Assembly (NCBI RefSeq): GCF_023734115.1
Contig: NZ_AP025737.1
Location: forward strand, 2,604,001 to 2,668,000
DNA length: 64,000 bases
Direction of reading: 5' to 3'
Origin: Herbiconiux sp. L3-i23
Lineage (GTDB): Bacteria; Actinomycetota; Actinomycetes; Actinomycetales; Microbacteriaceae
This document shows positions 16,996 to 25,413 of this stretch, piece after piece. Under the pieces are notes generated by a model. It did not search any database, had not been told where the DNA came from, and worked only from the letters and a program-made list of their open reading frames with translations. A program made the translations under genes and the position numbers. Numbering within the stretch: the stretch's first letter is position 1; each line of letters opens with the position of its first letter.

Positions 16996-18684
16996 TTACG
17001 AGTCGACGCGGGCGGGTTCGCGGTCGCCGAGGATCTTGCCCGGGTTGAAGATGTTGCCCGGGTCGACCGCGCTGAACATGCCGCGCATGATGGCGACGCC
17101 CTCGGACGAGATGTCCTGCTCCATCCACGGCGCATGCTCGCGGCCCACCGCGTGGTGGTGCGACAGGGTGCCGCCGGCGTCGATGAACGCCTGCTGGATC
17201 GCCGACTTCACCACGTCGTACTCCGCGATCGGGTCATCCCCGGTCACGAATGCGAACGTGAAGTAGAGGCACGCACCCGAGTGGTACGAGTGCGACAGGT
17301 GCGCCATGATCCAGCCCGAACGCCCCAGCGACGCGTACGCGCCGTTCGCCGCGTCGATGACCGTGTCGTAGATGCCCTGCAGCTTCGACCACGGGCCCGC
17401 GGTCTCCGACACGTCGGCCGCCGCTCCGCGATCGAGCAGGAAATCGCGGATGTAGGGCGTGTCGAATTTCTTCTGGTCGTAGAGCGCCCCCGGGCCCGAG
17501 CCGACACCGAGGCCGCCGTGCTTGCGAACGATCGAGCCGACTATGCGCTTCTGGTAGCGCACGTGCGACGGCGAACCCTCGTAGCCGATGAAGGACAGGG
17601 CCAGCTGGTCGAGATCCCAGCCGCGGCGCTTCAGCACCTCGAACAGGCCCGCCTGCACCTTGCCCGAAACACCCTTGCTCTCCTTACGGGTAGCGAACGA
17701 GAAGCCCGTCTCCCGCGCATCCGAGACGCGCGTGATCGACGGCGACGCATCCGACTCCGCGATCGCCTGCATCGCCTTCAGCCCGGCCGAGAAGGTCGGG
17801 AAGAAGTAGGCCTGCACCTCGCGGCGCTTCGGCCGGCGGTGCACCTGCACGGTCACCTCGGTGATCACGCCGAGACGACCCTCGCTGCCGATGATCATCT
17901 CGCGCACGCTCGGCCCCGTGGACGCCGACGGCATCGCGCGGATCTCGGCGATGCCATCCGGGCGAACGAGGCGCATCCCGCGGGCGATATCGGCGATGTC
18001 GCCGTACTTGTCGCTCTGCATTCCGGACGACCGGGTCGCGACCCAGCCGCCAAGGGTGGAGTGGGTGAAGCTGTCGGGGAAGTGCCCGAGGGTCCAGCCC
18101 TTGGCGTTCAGCTGCGCCTCGAGGTCGGGGCCTTGAGCGCCGGCCTCGATGCGGGCGAGGCCAGAGTCCTCATCGATCGAAAGCACGCGGCGCAGCGCGC
18201 CCATGTCGACGGACAGCACCGGGCGGGTCTCTTCGACCTCGGGTTCGAGGCTGCCCGAGATGTTGGTGCCGCCACCAAAGGGGATGACCACGACCCCGCG
18301 CTCCGCGGCGAGCGCCACGATGCCCTGCACCTGCGCCTCGTCGGCGGGATAGACCACGGCGTCCGGCACGCGCGGCAGCAGGCCGGCGCGGATGCGCATC
18401 AGATCGCGGATGCTCTTGCCGTAGGTGTGCACGACCCGGTCGAGGTCGTCGGTGACCACCCGGTTGGCGCCGACCACTCCGGCGAGCGCCTCGATGAGCT
18501 CGGCGGGCGCGGTGGAGGCGGGCACGGTGAGGTCGTCGAACGACGGCGGCGACCCGGCCGGCTGCGACAGATCGAGGCCGACGGCCTTCTTCACGAACGG
18601 CGCGAACGCGGGCTTGTCCTCGTGGTGGAAGGCGACGCCCTCGACACCCCAGCCCCACCACTTCATGTGAGCGACGTCGGTCAT
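16996..18684 (-). CDS. FAD-binding oxidoreductase, alkyl-dihydroxyacetonephosphate synthase-like
   Basis: 562 aa. The PCMH-type FAD domain has VVIPFGGGTNISGSLEP and PDSFTHSTLGGWVATRSSGM; the C-terminus has LSHHHAVGREH with H509-H511. These blocks match alkyl-DHAP synthase (AGPS), where the PDS-x-STxGGW-x-TRxSGM segment and the HHH motif form the active site that swaps the acyl chain of acyl-DHAP for a fatty alcohol. AGPS-like proteins also include D-lactate/glycolate-type oxidases, but the HHH and TRxSGM motifs favour AGPS. Start at 18684 has AGGAGGA ahead. It overlaps the PlsC gene by 4 bp, last of a three-gene operon. Confidence 0.85.
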   Translation of the reverse strand: MTDVAHMKWWGWGVEGVAFHHEDKPAFAPFVKKAVGLDLSQPAGSPPSFDDLTVPASTAPAELIEALAGVVGANRVVTDDLDRVVHTYGKSIRDLMRIRAGLLPRVPDAVVYPADEAQVQGIVALAAERGVVVIPFGGGTNISGSLEPEVEETRPVLSVDMGALRRVLSIDEDSGLARIEAGAQGPDLEAQLNAKGWTLGHFPDSFTHSTLGGWVATRSSGMQSDKYGDIADIARGMRLVRPDGIAEIRAMPSASTGPSVREMIIGSEGRLGVITEVTVQVHRRPKRREVQAYFFPTFSAGLKAMQAIAESDASPSITRVSDARETGFSFATRKESKGVSGKVQAGLFEVLKRRGWDLDQLALSFIGYEGSPSHVRYQKRIVGSIVRKHGGLGVGSGPGALYDQKKFDTPYIRDFLLDRGAAADVSETAGPWSKLQGIYDTVIDAANGAYASLGRSGWIMAHLSHSYHSGACLYFTFAFVTGDDPIAEYDVVKSAIQQAFIDAGGTLSHHHAVGREHAPWMEQDISSEGVAIMRGMFSAVDPGNIFNPGKILGDREPARVDS

Positions 18685-19373
18685 CGGGCTTCCTCCTGGG
18701 TTGATCGTGCGTGCGACCAGGACGAGAGCCTTTCGACCTCGCTCCTCAGACGAACGGTGAAACTCTCCACGTTCTCCCCCTCCTCGGGGAGCAGTGGCGC
18801 GCCGAAGACTACCGCGACCGGCTTCCGTCCGCGCACCGGCCAGCTGCGATCGCGCGGCATCGCGACCGCCGCATCCACCAGACCGATCGGCAGCACGGGC
18901 ACCCCCGACGCCATCGCGAGCGCCGCGGCGCCCGGCTTGAACTTGCGGATGCCCTGCCCCGTCTTCGCGCGACCGCCCTCGGGGAAGATCAGGATGGGCA
19001 CGTCTGCGGCGAGCAGCGACTTCGACAGGCGCGGGCGCCCGCCGTTGCCGGTGCGGTCGATGGGGAACGCGTTGAAGAACAGCACGGTGAGCCAGGTGCG
19101 CCACTTCACGTCGAAGAAGTAGTCGGCGGCGGCCCCGGCGGCGAGGCGACGGGCGAGACGCCACGGCAGAGCCCCGAAGATCAGGGGCGCGTCGAGGTGG
19201 CTCGAATGGTGCGCGACGGCGACGAACGGGGCGTTCAATCCGTCGAGATGGTGCTGTCCGGTGATCGTGACGCGGGTGTTCGTCCACACCACCGGCTTCA
19301 GAAGCGCGCGCTGAGCCAGGAAGCGCGCCACAAGCATCGGGCGCGACCGGAATCGCTTGGTCGGGTCGCTCAC
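18681..19373 (-). CDS. PlsC-type 1-acylglycerol-3-phosphate acyltransferase
   Basis: 230 aa. Motif I HHSSHLD (H56-x4-D61) and motif III FPEGGRAKTG are the catalytic and phosphate-binding blocks of glycerolipid acyltransferases; motif IV VLPIGLVD follows. It would put an acyl chain on lysophosphatidate or DHAP-type acceptors at the inner membrane. The start is GTG (19373) overlapping the SDR stop by 4 bp, and its own stop overlaps the AGPS-like start by 4 bp. Acceptor choice is not determinable from sequence. Confidence 0.9.
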   Translation of the reverse strand: MSDPTKRFRSRPMLVARFLAQRALLKPVVWTNTRVTITGQHHLDGLNAPFVAVAHHSSHLDAPLIFGALPWRLARRLAAGAAADYFFDVKWRTWLTVLFFNAFPIDRTGNGGRPRLSKSLLAADVPILIFPEGGRAKTGQGIRKFKPGAAALAMASGVPVLPIGLVDAAVAMPRDRSWPVRGRKPVAVVFGAPLLPEEGENVESFTVRLRSEVERLSSWSHARSTQEEAR

Positions 19374-20209
19374 TCGCTCTTTCGCTCCACGTTTGAAGAT
19401 TCGGAGCCGGCGGTGTCAGCGGATGTCTTCGACTGCGAAGCCCCTTGTCGCGACGACGAGATGAATCCCGAGATGCGGCGGATCGCCGCGCGCGGCAGAT
19501 GTCGGCAGAACCAGAGCAGCACCTGGAACTTCGCGGTCGGCACCGAGACGACCTTGCCGCGGCGCGCGTCGCGCAGGCCGACCTCGACCAGGTGGTCGAC
19601 ATCGATCCACAGGAAACCGGGGATCGAGCCGGTGCGTATTCCGGCGCGCTCGTGGAACTCGGTGCGCACCCATCCCGGCGTCAGCGCCGTCACCTGCACT
19701 CCGCTCCCCCGCAGCTCGACGGCGAGACCCTCGCTGTACGACGCGACCCACGCCTTGATCGCAGAATACGACCCCATCGTGATGTAGCCGGCGACGCTCG
19801 ACACGTTGATGATCGTGCCGCGGCCGCGAGCCCGCATCGTGCGCGCGGCGGCTACGCCGAGCAGCAGAACGGCGCGGATCATCACGTCGATCCCCCGCTC
19901 GTGCTCCGAGGTGTCCTCGGCGGTCAGCTTGGTGTGCACGCCGAACCCGGCGTTGTTGACCAGAAGATCGATGGGATGCTCGGCGTCGGTGAGGCGGGCG
20001 GCGACCCGGTCGACCTGCGCCCGGTCGGCGAGATCGGCGGGCAGCGTCTCGACATGGATGCCGTGCTCGGCATGCAGCGATGCGGCGAACGCGTCGAGGC
20101 GTCCGACATCACGCGCGACGAGCACCAGGTCGTATCCGTCGCGGGCCAGCGCGGTGGCGAAAGCGGCACCGATGCCTGACGTACCACCGGTGATCAGTGC
20201 CATTACCAT
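19370..20209 (-). CDS. Short-chain dehydrogenase/reductase
   Basis: 279 aa classical SDR: cofactor motif TGGTSGIG at residues 7-14, NNAGFGV, catalytic Ser in NVSSVAG and YSAIK. The Arg in VARDVGR suits NADPH. A C-terminal extension has a hydrophobic segment (FQVLLWFCRHLP) that could bind membrane, as in acyl/alkyl-DHAP reductases of the DHRS7B type. The ATG at 20209 follows TAGGGT by 7 nt (leaderless), so it heads the operon SDR-PlsC-AGPS. A role reducing the keto group of acyl- or alkyl-DHAP is inferred from neighbours. Confidence 0.85.
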   Translation of the reverse strand: MVMALITGGTSGIGAAFATALARDGYDLVLVARDVGRLDAFAASLHAEHGIHVETLPADLADRAQVDRVAARLTDAEHPIDLLVNNAGFGVHTKLTAEDTSEHERGIDVMIRAVLLLGVAAARTMRARGRGTIINVSSVAGYITMGSYSAIKAWVASYSEGLAVELRGSGVQVTALTPGWVRTEFHERAGIRTGSIPGFLWIDVDHLVEVGLRDARRGKVVSVPTAKFQVLLWFCRHLPRAAIRRISGFISSSRQGASQSKTSADTAGSESSNVERKSE

Positions 20210-20216
20210 GGGCCAC

Positions 20217-20222
20217 ACCCTA
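20217..20222 (-). promoter_or_regulatory. -10 box TAGGGT of the SDR-PlsC-AGPS operon
   Basis: TAGGGT on the minus strand with a 7-nt spacer to the ATG at 20209, the layout of a leaderless transcript. The same 103-bp gap also holds the start region of the divergent ferritin-like gene, so the two operons may be co-regulated. Confidence 0.55.
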
Positions 20223-20312
20223 CGCTTCGTGCGCCTCATTGAGATGAGCTGGGAATCCGAATCCGCGGTCCGCAACGAACACGTGGATGATGAACGCAAC
20301 TGGAGCCTGGTC

Positions 20313-21251
20313 ATGACGCAATCAGAAGCGCCGCAGTCGGCCGAGCCCCGAGACGAGACGCCGGACGAACTGGTGCCCGCCGCCGAGTTCAACGTGCGCG
20401 ACTTCGCCCGCACCGCCGTCGGCAGCCACCGCACCGAGATCGACGCCGCCGTCTACGTCGAGCGTCCCCTCGATCAGGAGACCCTCGACCTCGTCGCCTC
20501 CCTCGCCCGCCTCGAGCACTCCACGATGCGGCACCTGCGCAGCGTGCTCGTGACGCCCACCCACAAGGATGCGCGGGTCACCGCGTTCCTCGTCACCTGG
20601 GCGTACGAGAAGTACTGGGTCGCCGACGCGCTCGAGACGGTGCTCGCCGCGCACCCCTCCTACGTCGAAGCCGCCACCCACCGCCGTAACCCGCTCGTGC
20701 GATTCTGGCTGTCGTTCACTGAACGCGTCGAGCCGATGCACGAGTCGGTCGTCGCCAACGCCATCGGCGAAGACGTTGTCGCCGTGCACACCATGACCGG
20801 CGCCGCCGACGAGTGGGTCACCCGCGCCGCGTACGTCGCCCTCGCCGAGCGCACCGAGCATCCGGAGTTCCGTGAGCTGCTCGCCGCACTGCTCGAGGTG
20901 AAGGCCCGGCACGAGCTGTTCTGGGCGCTGCAGTCGCGCGACCGGCTGAAGCGCTCCCCCTCCGCCGCCGCGCTCACCCGCCGCCGCCTGGCCCGCGCGC
21001 ATCTGCCGCTGGGCGTCATCGATGAAGCACCGGATGCCGCCGCCCGCTTCTTCGACGCCCTGATCACGGACGACGCGATCGCCGACATCGACTCCCGTAT
21101 TGCGGCTCACCCCGGTCTCGACGGCCTGCGCGTGCTGCACACCGCGGCGAGCGCCGCCGGCCGCACCGCGCCCCAGCGGGTGGCGTCGTGGATCGGTCGC
21201 ACCGGCGCCGACCTCACCGCTGCCCTCCGCAGCACCGGAAAGCGCGCATGA
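20313..21251 (+). CDS. Ferritin-like four-helix protein with degenerate diiron site
   Basis: 312 aa, paralogous to the protein at 23522. Aligned blocks: LVTPTHKDARVTAF against LVTPSHKERDVSAF, and GAADEW against GAANEW. The Glu of helix 1 (RLEHST) and helix 3 (ADEW) are kept, but the two ExxH pairs have become KYWV and KARH, so three of six expected ligands are gone (E to K, H to V, E to K). The start at 20313 is chosen for GGAG 8 nt ahead and a natural N-terminus; earlier in-frame starts exist. Its stop overlaps the reductase start by ATGA. Probably a non-catalytic partner of the second copy. Confidence 0.75.
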   Translation: MTQSEAPQSAEPRDETPDELVPAAEFNVRDFARTAVGSHRTEIDAAVYVERPLDQETLDLVASLARLEHSTMRHLRSVLVTPTHKDARVTAFLVTWAYEKYWVADALETVLAAHPSYVEAATHRRNPLVRFWLSFTERVEPMHESVVANAIGEDVVAVHTMTGAADEWVTRAAYVALAERTEHPEFRELLAALLEVKARHELFWALQSRDRLKRSPSAAALTRRRLARAHLPLGVIDEAPDAAARFFDALITDDAIADIDSRIAAHPGLDGLRVLHTAASAAGRTAPQRVASWIGRTGADLTAALRSTGKRA

Positions 21252-23473
21252 ACCCCGACCTCGGCAACGCCCACATCCTGCTCACCGGCGCGACAGGATT
21301 CGTGGGGCAGGCCATCCTCGAACGGCTGCTCACCGACCACCCCGGCACCACCATCTCGGTGCTCGTGCGTGCCAAAGGATCGACCCCGGCGCAGACCCGT
21401 GTCGACAAGCTGCTGCGCAAGACGGTCTTCGGCCCGTGGCGGGAGGCGGTCGGCGACGAGGAGGCCGCGCGCATCCTCTCCGAACGGGTCCGCGTCGTCG
21501 AGGGCGACCTCGACGGCATCCCCGCGCTGCCCGACGACCTCGACATCGTGCTGCACAGCGCGTCGACGGTCAGCTTCGACCCGCCCATCGACAAGGCGTT
21601 CGACACGAACGTCGGCGGCGCGATCGGCCTCTACGGGGCGCTCGCCGCGTCGAAGTCCGACCCGCACGTCGTGCACATCTCAACCGCCTACGTGAACGGC
21701 GCCCGTAAGGGACTCGTCACCGAGAAGGCCGTCGACCACGACGTCGACTGGAAGCTCGAATACGACATCGCCAAGCAGGCCCGCGAGCGGGTCGAGTTCG
21801 ACTCCCGCCAGCCCGAGGCGCTGCGCCGCTTCCTGCACACTGCCCGGCAGCAGCACGGCAAGGTCGGCCCCCGCGCCGTCGCCGAGGCCGCCGAGACCCT
21901 GCGCCGTGAGTTCGTCGACGCGCAGCTCGTCGACCACGGCCGTACCCGGGCCGAGAGCCTCGGCTGGACCGACGTCTACACGCTCACCAAGGCGCTCGCC
22001 GAGCGGGTCGCCGAAGACGAGTGGGCGGGCGGCGGACACCGGCTCTCCGTGGTGCGCCCGTCGATCATCGAGAGCGCGTTGCAGCATCCCTACCCCGGCT
22101 GGATCGACGGCTTCAAGGTCGCCGACCCGCTGATCCTCGCCTACGGTCGCGGCCAGCTGCCCGAGTTCCCGGGCGTGCCCGACAGCGTGCTCGACATCAT
22201 CCCCGTCGACCACGTCGTCAACGCGATCCTCGCCGTCGCCGCGGCCCCGCAGCCTGCGGGTGATGCGCAGTATTTCCACGTCGCGTCCGGCGCCCGTAAC
22301 CCGCTGCCGTTCCACCGGATGTACGAGAACGTCAACGAGTTCTTCACCGCCAACCCGATCCCCGCCGAAGACGGGCCCGTCGAGGTGCCGAGCTGGCGCT
22401 TCCCCGGCGGACGCAAGGTCGAGCGCGAGCTGACCCGACGCATCAGCCGCTCGCGGGCGGCCGAGCGGATCGTGTCACGTCTGCCCGGCGGCCCGCGCAC
22501 GCGGAAGTGGCTCGACCGCATCGAATCGGGCAAGAACGAGCTCGACATTCTGCGCGGCTACTCGGACCTCTACCGCGCCTACGTGCAGACCGAGATCATC
22601 TTCGACGACACCCGCACCCGCGCCCTGCACGCGTCGGTCCCCGCCGACCTGCGCGACGACCGCGGCTTCGACATCGAGGCCGTCGACTGGGAGGCATACC
22701 TGCAGGGAGTGCACTTCCCCTCGGTCACCTCGCTGACGAAGGCGTTCGCCAACCGCAGCGCCGGCGCGAAGCGGTCGGCACGGGCACTGCCTCAGCGCAC
22801 CGACGTCGTCGCGGTGTTCGACCTCGAAGGCACCGTGCTCGAGGCCAACCTCATCGAGCAGTACCTCATGCTGCGCCTCGCCGACCGCGCCGCCGTGCTC
22901 TGGCCGCGCGAGGCCGCCCGCCTGCTTGCCACCTTCCCCAAGTACCTCGCCGCCGAGCGTCGTGACCGCGGCGAATTCATCCGCACCCTGCTGCGCCTCT
23001 ACAAGGGCATGAAGGTCGCCGACATCAAACGCCTCGTCGCCGGCCGGGTCGGCCGCCAGCTGCAGTCGAAGGTGCTGCCCGATGCGCTCGCCCGCGTCGC
23101 CGAGCACCGAGCCGCCGGACACCGCACCGTGCTCGTCACCGGCGGCATCGACCTGCTCACCTCCCCCATCGCCGCGCACTTCGACGAGGTCATCGCCGGC
23201 CGGATGCACAACCGCGACGGCGTGCTCACCGGCTACCTCGACCGTCCCCCACTCGTCGACGAGTCCCGCGCCGCGTGGCTGCGTCACTACGCCGACGAGC
23301 ACGGGCTGAACCTCAGCCAGTCGTACGGATACGGCGACAGCATCGCCGACCGCTCCTGGTTGCAGCTCGTCGGTCACGCGACCGCGGTGAATCCGGACGC
23401 CGAGTTGTACCGATTCGCGCGCGGAAAGCGCTGGGACATCGCAGAATGGGCCCTGGGAAAGAGCAAACCCTGA
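21248..23473 (+). CDS. Fatty acyl reductase-HAD phosphatase fusion protein
   Basis: 741 aa in two parts. Residues about 7-400 form an extended SDR of the NAD_binding_4 (male-sterility/fatty acyl-CoA reductase) type: TGATGFVGQAIL for cofactor and the catalytic pair Y244/K248 in YTLTKALAE. Residues about 520-735 are a HAD-IB phosphatase: motif I VFDLEGTVL with nucleophile D525 (the usual second Asp is E527), motif II VLVTGGID, and GYGDSIADRSWL. It could make fatty aldehyde or alcohol from acyl-CoA/ACP and dephosphorylate a lipid phosphate. Flanked by and coupled to the ferritin-like genes. Confidence 0.85.
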   Translation: MNPDLGNAHILLTGATGFVGQAILERLLTDHPGTTISVLVRAKGSTPAQTRVDKLLRKTVFGPWREAVGDEEAARILSERVRVVEGDLDGIPALPDDLDIVLHSASTVSFDPPIDKAFDTNVGGAIGLYGALAASKSDPHVVHISTAYVNGARKGLVTEKAVDHDVDWKLEYDIAKQARERVEFDSRQPEALRRFLHTARQQHGKVGPRAVAEAAETLRREFVDAQLVDHGRTRAESLGWTDVYTLTKALAERVAEDEWAGGGHRLSVVRPSIIESALQHPYPGWIDGFKVADPLILAYGRGQLPEFPGVPDSVLDIIPVDHVVNAILAVAAAPQPAGDAQYFHVASGARNPLPFHRMYENVNEFFTANPIPAEDGPVEVPSWRFPGGRKVERELTRRISRSRAAERIVSRLPGGPRTRKWLDRIESGKNELDILRGYSDLYRAYVQTEIIFDDTRTRALHASVPADLRDDRGFDIEAVDWEAYLQGVHFPSVTSLTKAFANRSAGAKRSARALPQRTDVVAVFDLEGTVLEANLIEQYLMLRLADRAAVLWPREAARLLATFPKYLAAERRDRGEFIRTLLRLYKGMKVADIKRLVAGRVGRQLQSKVLPDALARVAEHRAAGHRTVLVTGGIDLLTSPIAAHFDEVIAGRMHNRDGVLTGYLDRPPLVDESRAAWLRHYADEHGLNLSQSYGYGDSIADRSWLQLVGHATAVNPDAELYRFARGKRWDIAEWALGKSKP

Positions 23474-23521
23474 GCCTCTGCACACCGAACTTCTTCGAAC
23501 AGCGGCCGCGACGGAGGATCC

Positions 23522-24316
23522 ATGGCATTCGACATCGATGAGTACACCGAGACGTCTGAGAGCGTCGGGTGGGAAGACCTCGACTTCGACGCGTTCAAGA
23601 CCGACCCGCTGCCCGAGCAGACGCTGCGGAGCCTGCGCTACATGTGCGACGTCGAGTACCACACGGTCTGCTACCTCCGCGACCTGCTCGTGACGCCCTC
23701 GCACAAGGAGCGCGACGTCTCGGCGTTCATGACCATGTGGAACCGTGAGGAGTTCTGGCACGGCGAGGCCCTCGCGCACGTGCTCGGGCTGCACGGCGTC
23801 ACCGTCGACTTCGACGAGCTGAAGGCCAAGCGGCTGAAGCTCGGGTGGCGCGACAAGCTCGGCCCGCTGCGCCAGTCGATCCTCGGCAACGTCGTCGGCA
23901 ACGACTTCGTCGCCGTGCACATGAGCTGGGGCGCCGCCAACGAGTGGAGCGCCGTCGCCGCCTATCGCCGCCTCGCGAAGCTCGAGAAGCACCCCACCCT
24001 GTCGCCGCTGCTGCAGCGCATCGCGCAGCAGGAGACGCGACACGTCGCGTTCTACGCCTCGCAGGCCCGTGCCCGGCTCGAGAAGAGCAAGGTCGCGCAG
24101 AAGCTCACCCGCCTCGCCCTGCAGAACGCGTGGGCGCCGGTCGGCACCTCGATCTCCGACCCCGCCGACGTCACCCACGTGATGGGGCATCTCTTCGGTA
24201 GCGAAGAGGGCATGAAGGAGGTCCGCCGCATCGACGCGAATATCGCGAAGCTGCCCGGCATGGAGGGGCTGACGATCGTGGCCGACTCGCTCGCGAAGCG
24301 CGGCGTCGCCGCCTGA
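23522..24316 (+). CDS. Ferritin-like diiron protein (acyl desaturase-like fold)
   Basis: 264 aa. Six expected carboxylate-bridged diiron ligands are present: Glu in DVEYHT (helix 1), ExxH in EEFWH (helix 2), Glu in ANEWS (helix 3) and ExxH in ETRH (helix 4). This is the order of the ferritin-like oxygenase group that includes acyl-ACP desaturase and aldehyde-deformylating oxygenase, though no closer family is recognised. GGAGG precedes the ATG at 5 nt; 48 bp separate it from the reductase-HAD gene. A likely oxygen-dependent step on a fatty chain, aldehyde or ether; substrate inferred only from context. Confidence 0.78.
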   Translation: MAFDIDEYTETSESVGWEDLDFDAFKTDPLPEQTLRSLRYMCDVEYHTVCYLRDLLVTPSHKERDVSAFMTMWNREEFWHGEALAHVLGLHGVTVDFDELKAKRLKLGWRDKLGPLRQSILGNVVGNDFVAVHMSWGAANEWSAVAAYRRLAKLEKHPTLSPLLQRIAQQETRHVAFYASQARARLEKSKVAQKLTRLALQNAWAPVGTSISDPADVTHVMGHLFGSEEGMKEVRRIDANIAKLPGMEGLTIVADSLAKRGVAA

Positions 24317-24324
24317 CGCCTCAC

Positions 24325-24663
24325 ATGGTGCATCGTCTGTTCTCCTACGGCACGCTCCGGCAGCCCGAGGTGCAGCAGGCGCTGTTCGGGCGGTCGGTGC
24401 CGACGTCTGCGGATGCGGTGGTCGGCTATCGGCTGGATGTGGTGACGATCACGGATCCGGTCGTGATCGCGACGTCGGGGTCGGATCGCCACCCAATCCT
24501 GCACCGCGGTACCGAGTCCGATGCGGTCGAGGGCGCGGTGCTGGAACTCGACGACGCCGAACTGGCGGCAGCGGACGCCTACGAGGTCGACGACTACATC
24601 CGAGTGATCGCCCCTCTGCGCTCCGGCGGCGAGGCCTGGGTCTACGTGGCAGTCACCGAGTAG
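24325..24663 (+). CDS. Gamma-glutamylcyclotransferase-like (AIG2/GGCT) protein
   Basis: 112 aa. The substrate loop FSYGTLRQPEVQ and the segment AVEGAVLELDDAELAAADAYE, with the conserved acidic residue of the barrel, define the AIG2/GGCT fold. Members cyclise gamma-glutamyl peptides or amines, but many small bacterial ones are uncharacterised. It starts 8 bp after the ferritin-like gene stop and may be read through from that operon, although no lipid role is evident. Confidence 0.82.
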   Translation: MVHRLFSYGTLRQPEVQQALFGRSVPTSADAVVGYRLDVVTITDPVVIATSGSDRHPILHRGTESDAVEGAVLELDDAELAAADAYEVDDYIRVIAPLRSGGEAWVYVAVTE

Positions 24664-24678
24664 CCGCTCGCCCCGCGC

Positions 24679-25274
24679 ATCGAAACGGGTCGAGTAAGCG
24701 AAGCGCACCGAGACCACGGCGCCGCGCTCTCGACACGCTCGTTCCTCGCTACTCGAGCCGTCTCGATACGGCGCTGGCGCGCCTACTCGACGACCGAATT
24801 CCCGGTCGTCGAGTAGCGACGAAGGAGCGTATCGAGACGGGTCGAGTAAGCGAAGCGCATCGAGACCACAGTGCGCATGCTCTCGATTCGCTCGTTCCTC
24901 GCTTACTCGAGCCGTCTCGATACGGCGCTGGCGCGCCTACTCGACGACCGGAGTGTGAACTGGTGCCCTCCGTATCGCTTCGCTCAACGAGCGGGCCCAC
25001 AACCCGGTCGTCGAGTAGCGACGAAGGAGCGTATCGAGACGGGTCGAGTAAGCGAAGCGCACCGAGACCACAGCGCCGGGGTTACGACTGGTCCTCCGTA
25101 TCGCTCCGCTCAACGGGCGGGCTTATACCCGGTCGTCGAGTAGCGACGAAGGAGCGTATCGAGACGGGTCGAGTAAGCGAAGCGCGTCGAGACCATCCCG
25201 CTCTGCTCTCGATGCGCTCGTTCCTCGCTTACTCGAGCCGTCTCGATACGGCGCTGGCGCGCCTACTCGACGAA
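24679..25274. repeat. Mosaic array of long inverted intergenic repeats
   Basis: The 750-bp gene-free gap 24664-25413 is mostly repeats. Module A (about 65 bp, starting GGTCGTCGAGTAGCGACGAA and running into GGGTCGAGTAAGCGAAGCG) occurs at 24803-24869, 25006-25071 and 25131-25195, plus a partial copy at 24679-24717. Module B (about 70 bp, largely A reversed, with TACGGCGCTGGCGCGCC) occurs at 24726-24794, 24879-24950 and 25205-25274. Short unit C (CCGTATCGCTNCGCTCAACG) occurs at 24970-24995 and 25096-25120. A and B can pair into long hairpins. No open frame inside looks like a gene. 25275-25413 is the PrsW leader, with nothing else seen. Confidence 0.85.
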
Positions 25275-25413
25275 CGGGCGATGTTCGCTGTGGGAACGTC
25301 ACCAGCAATGGGGGTCGATGGCGTCGGGGCGCATGCGCCAGCATGAGGTGACGGTCCGGTGAAGGATCCGCGCGGGGGCGCGGACATCGGCCGCAACTGG
25401 GGGCACAACACTC

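Noticed and set aside
18681-20209. Reading the SDR/PlsC/flavoenzyme operon as simple lactate or polyol catabolism
   Set aside because: The flavoenzyme has the TRxSGM and HHH motifs of AGPS and is coupled to an acyltransferase, which fits lipid synthesis better; not fully excluded.
20246-20312. A longer N-terminus for the first ferritin-like protein
   Set aside because: Possible in-frame starts exist, but the sequence there covers the divergent promoter region and lacks a ribosome site.
22475-24190. A 571-residue frame opposite the reductase-HAD and ferritin-like genes
   Set aside because: Antisense shadow of two real genes; no recognisable domain.
24679-25274. CRISPR array
   Set aside because: Units are 65-70 bp, occur in both orientations, have no uniform unique spacers, and no cas genes are near.
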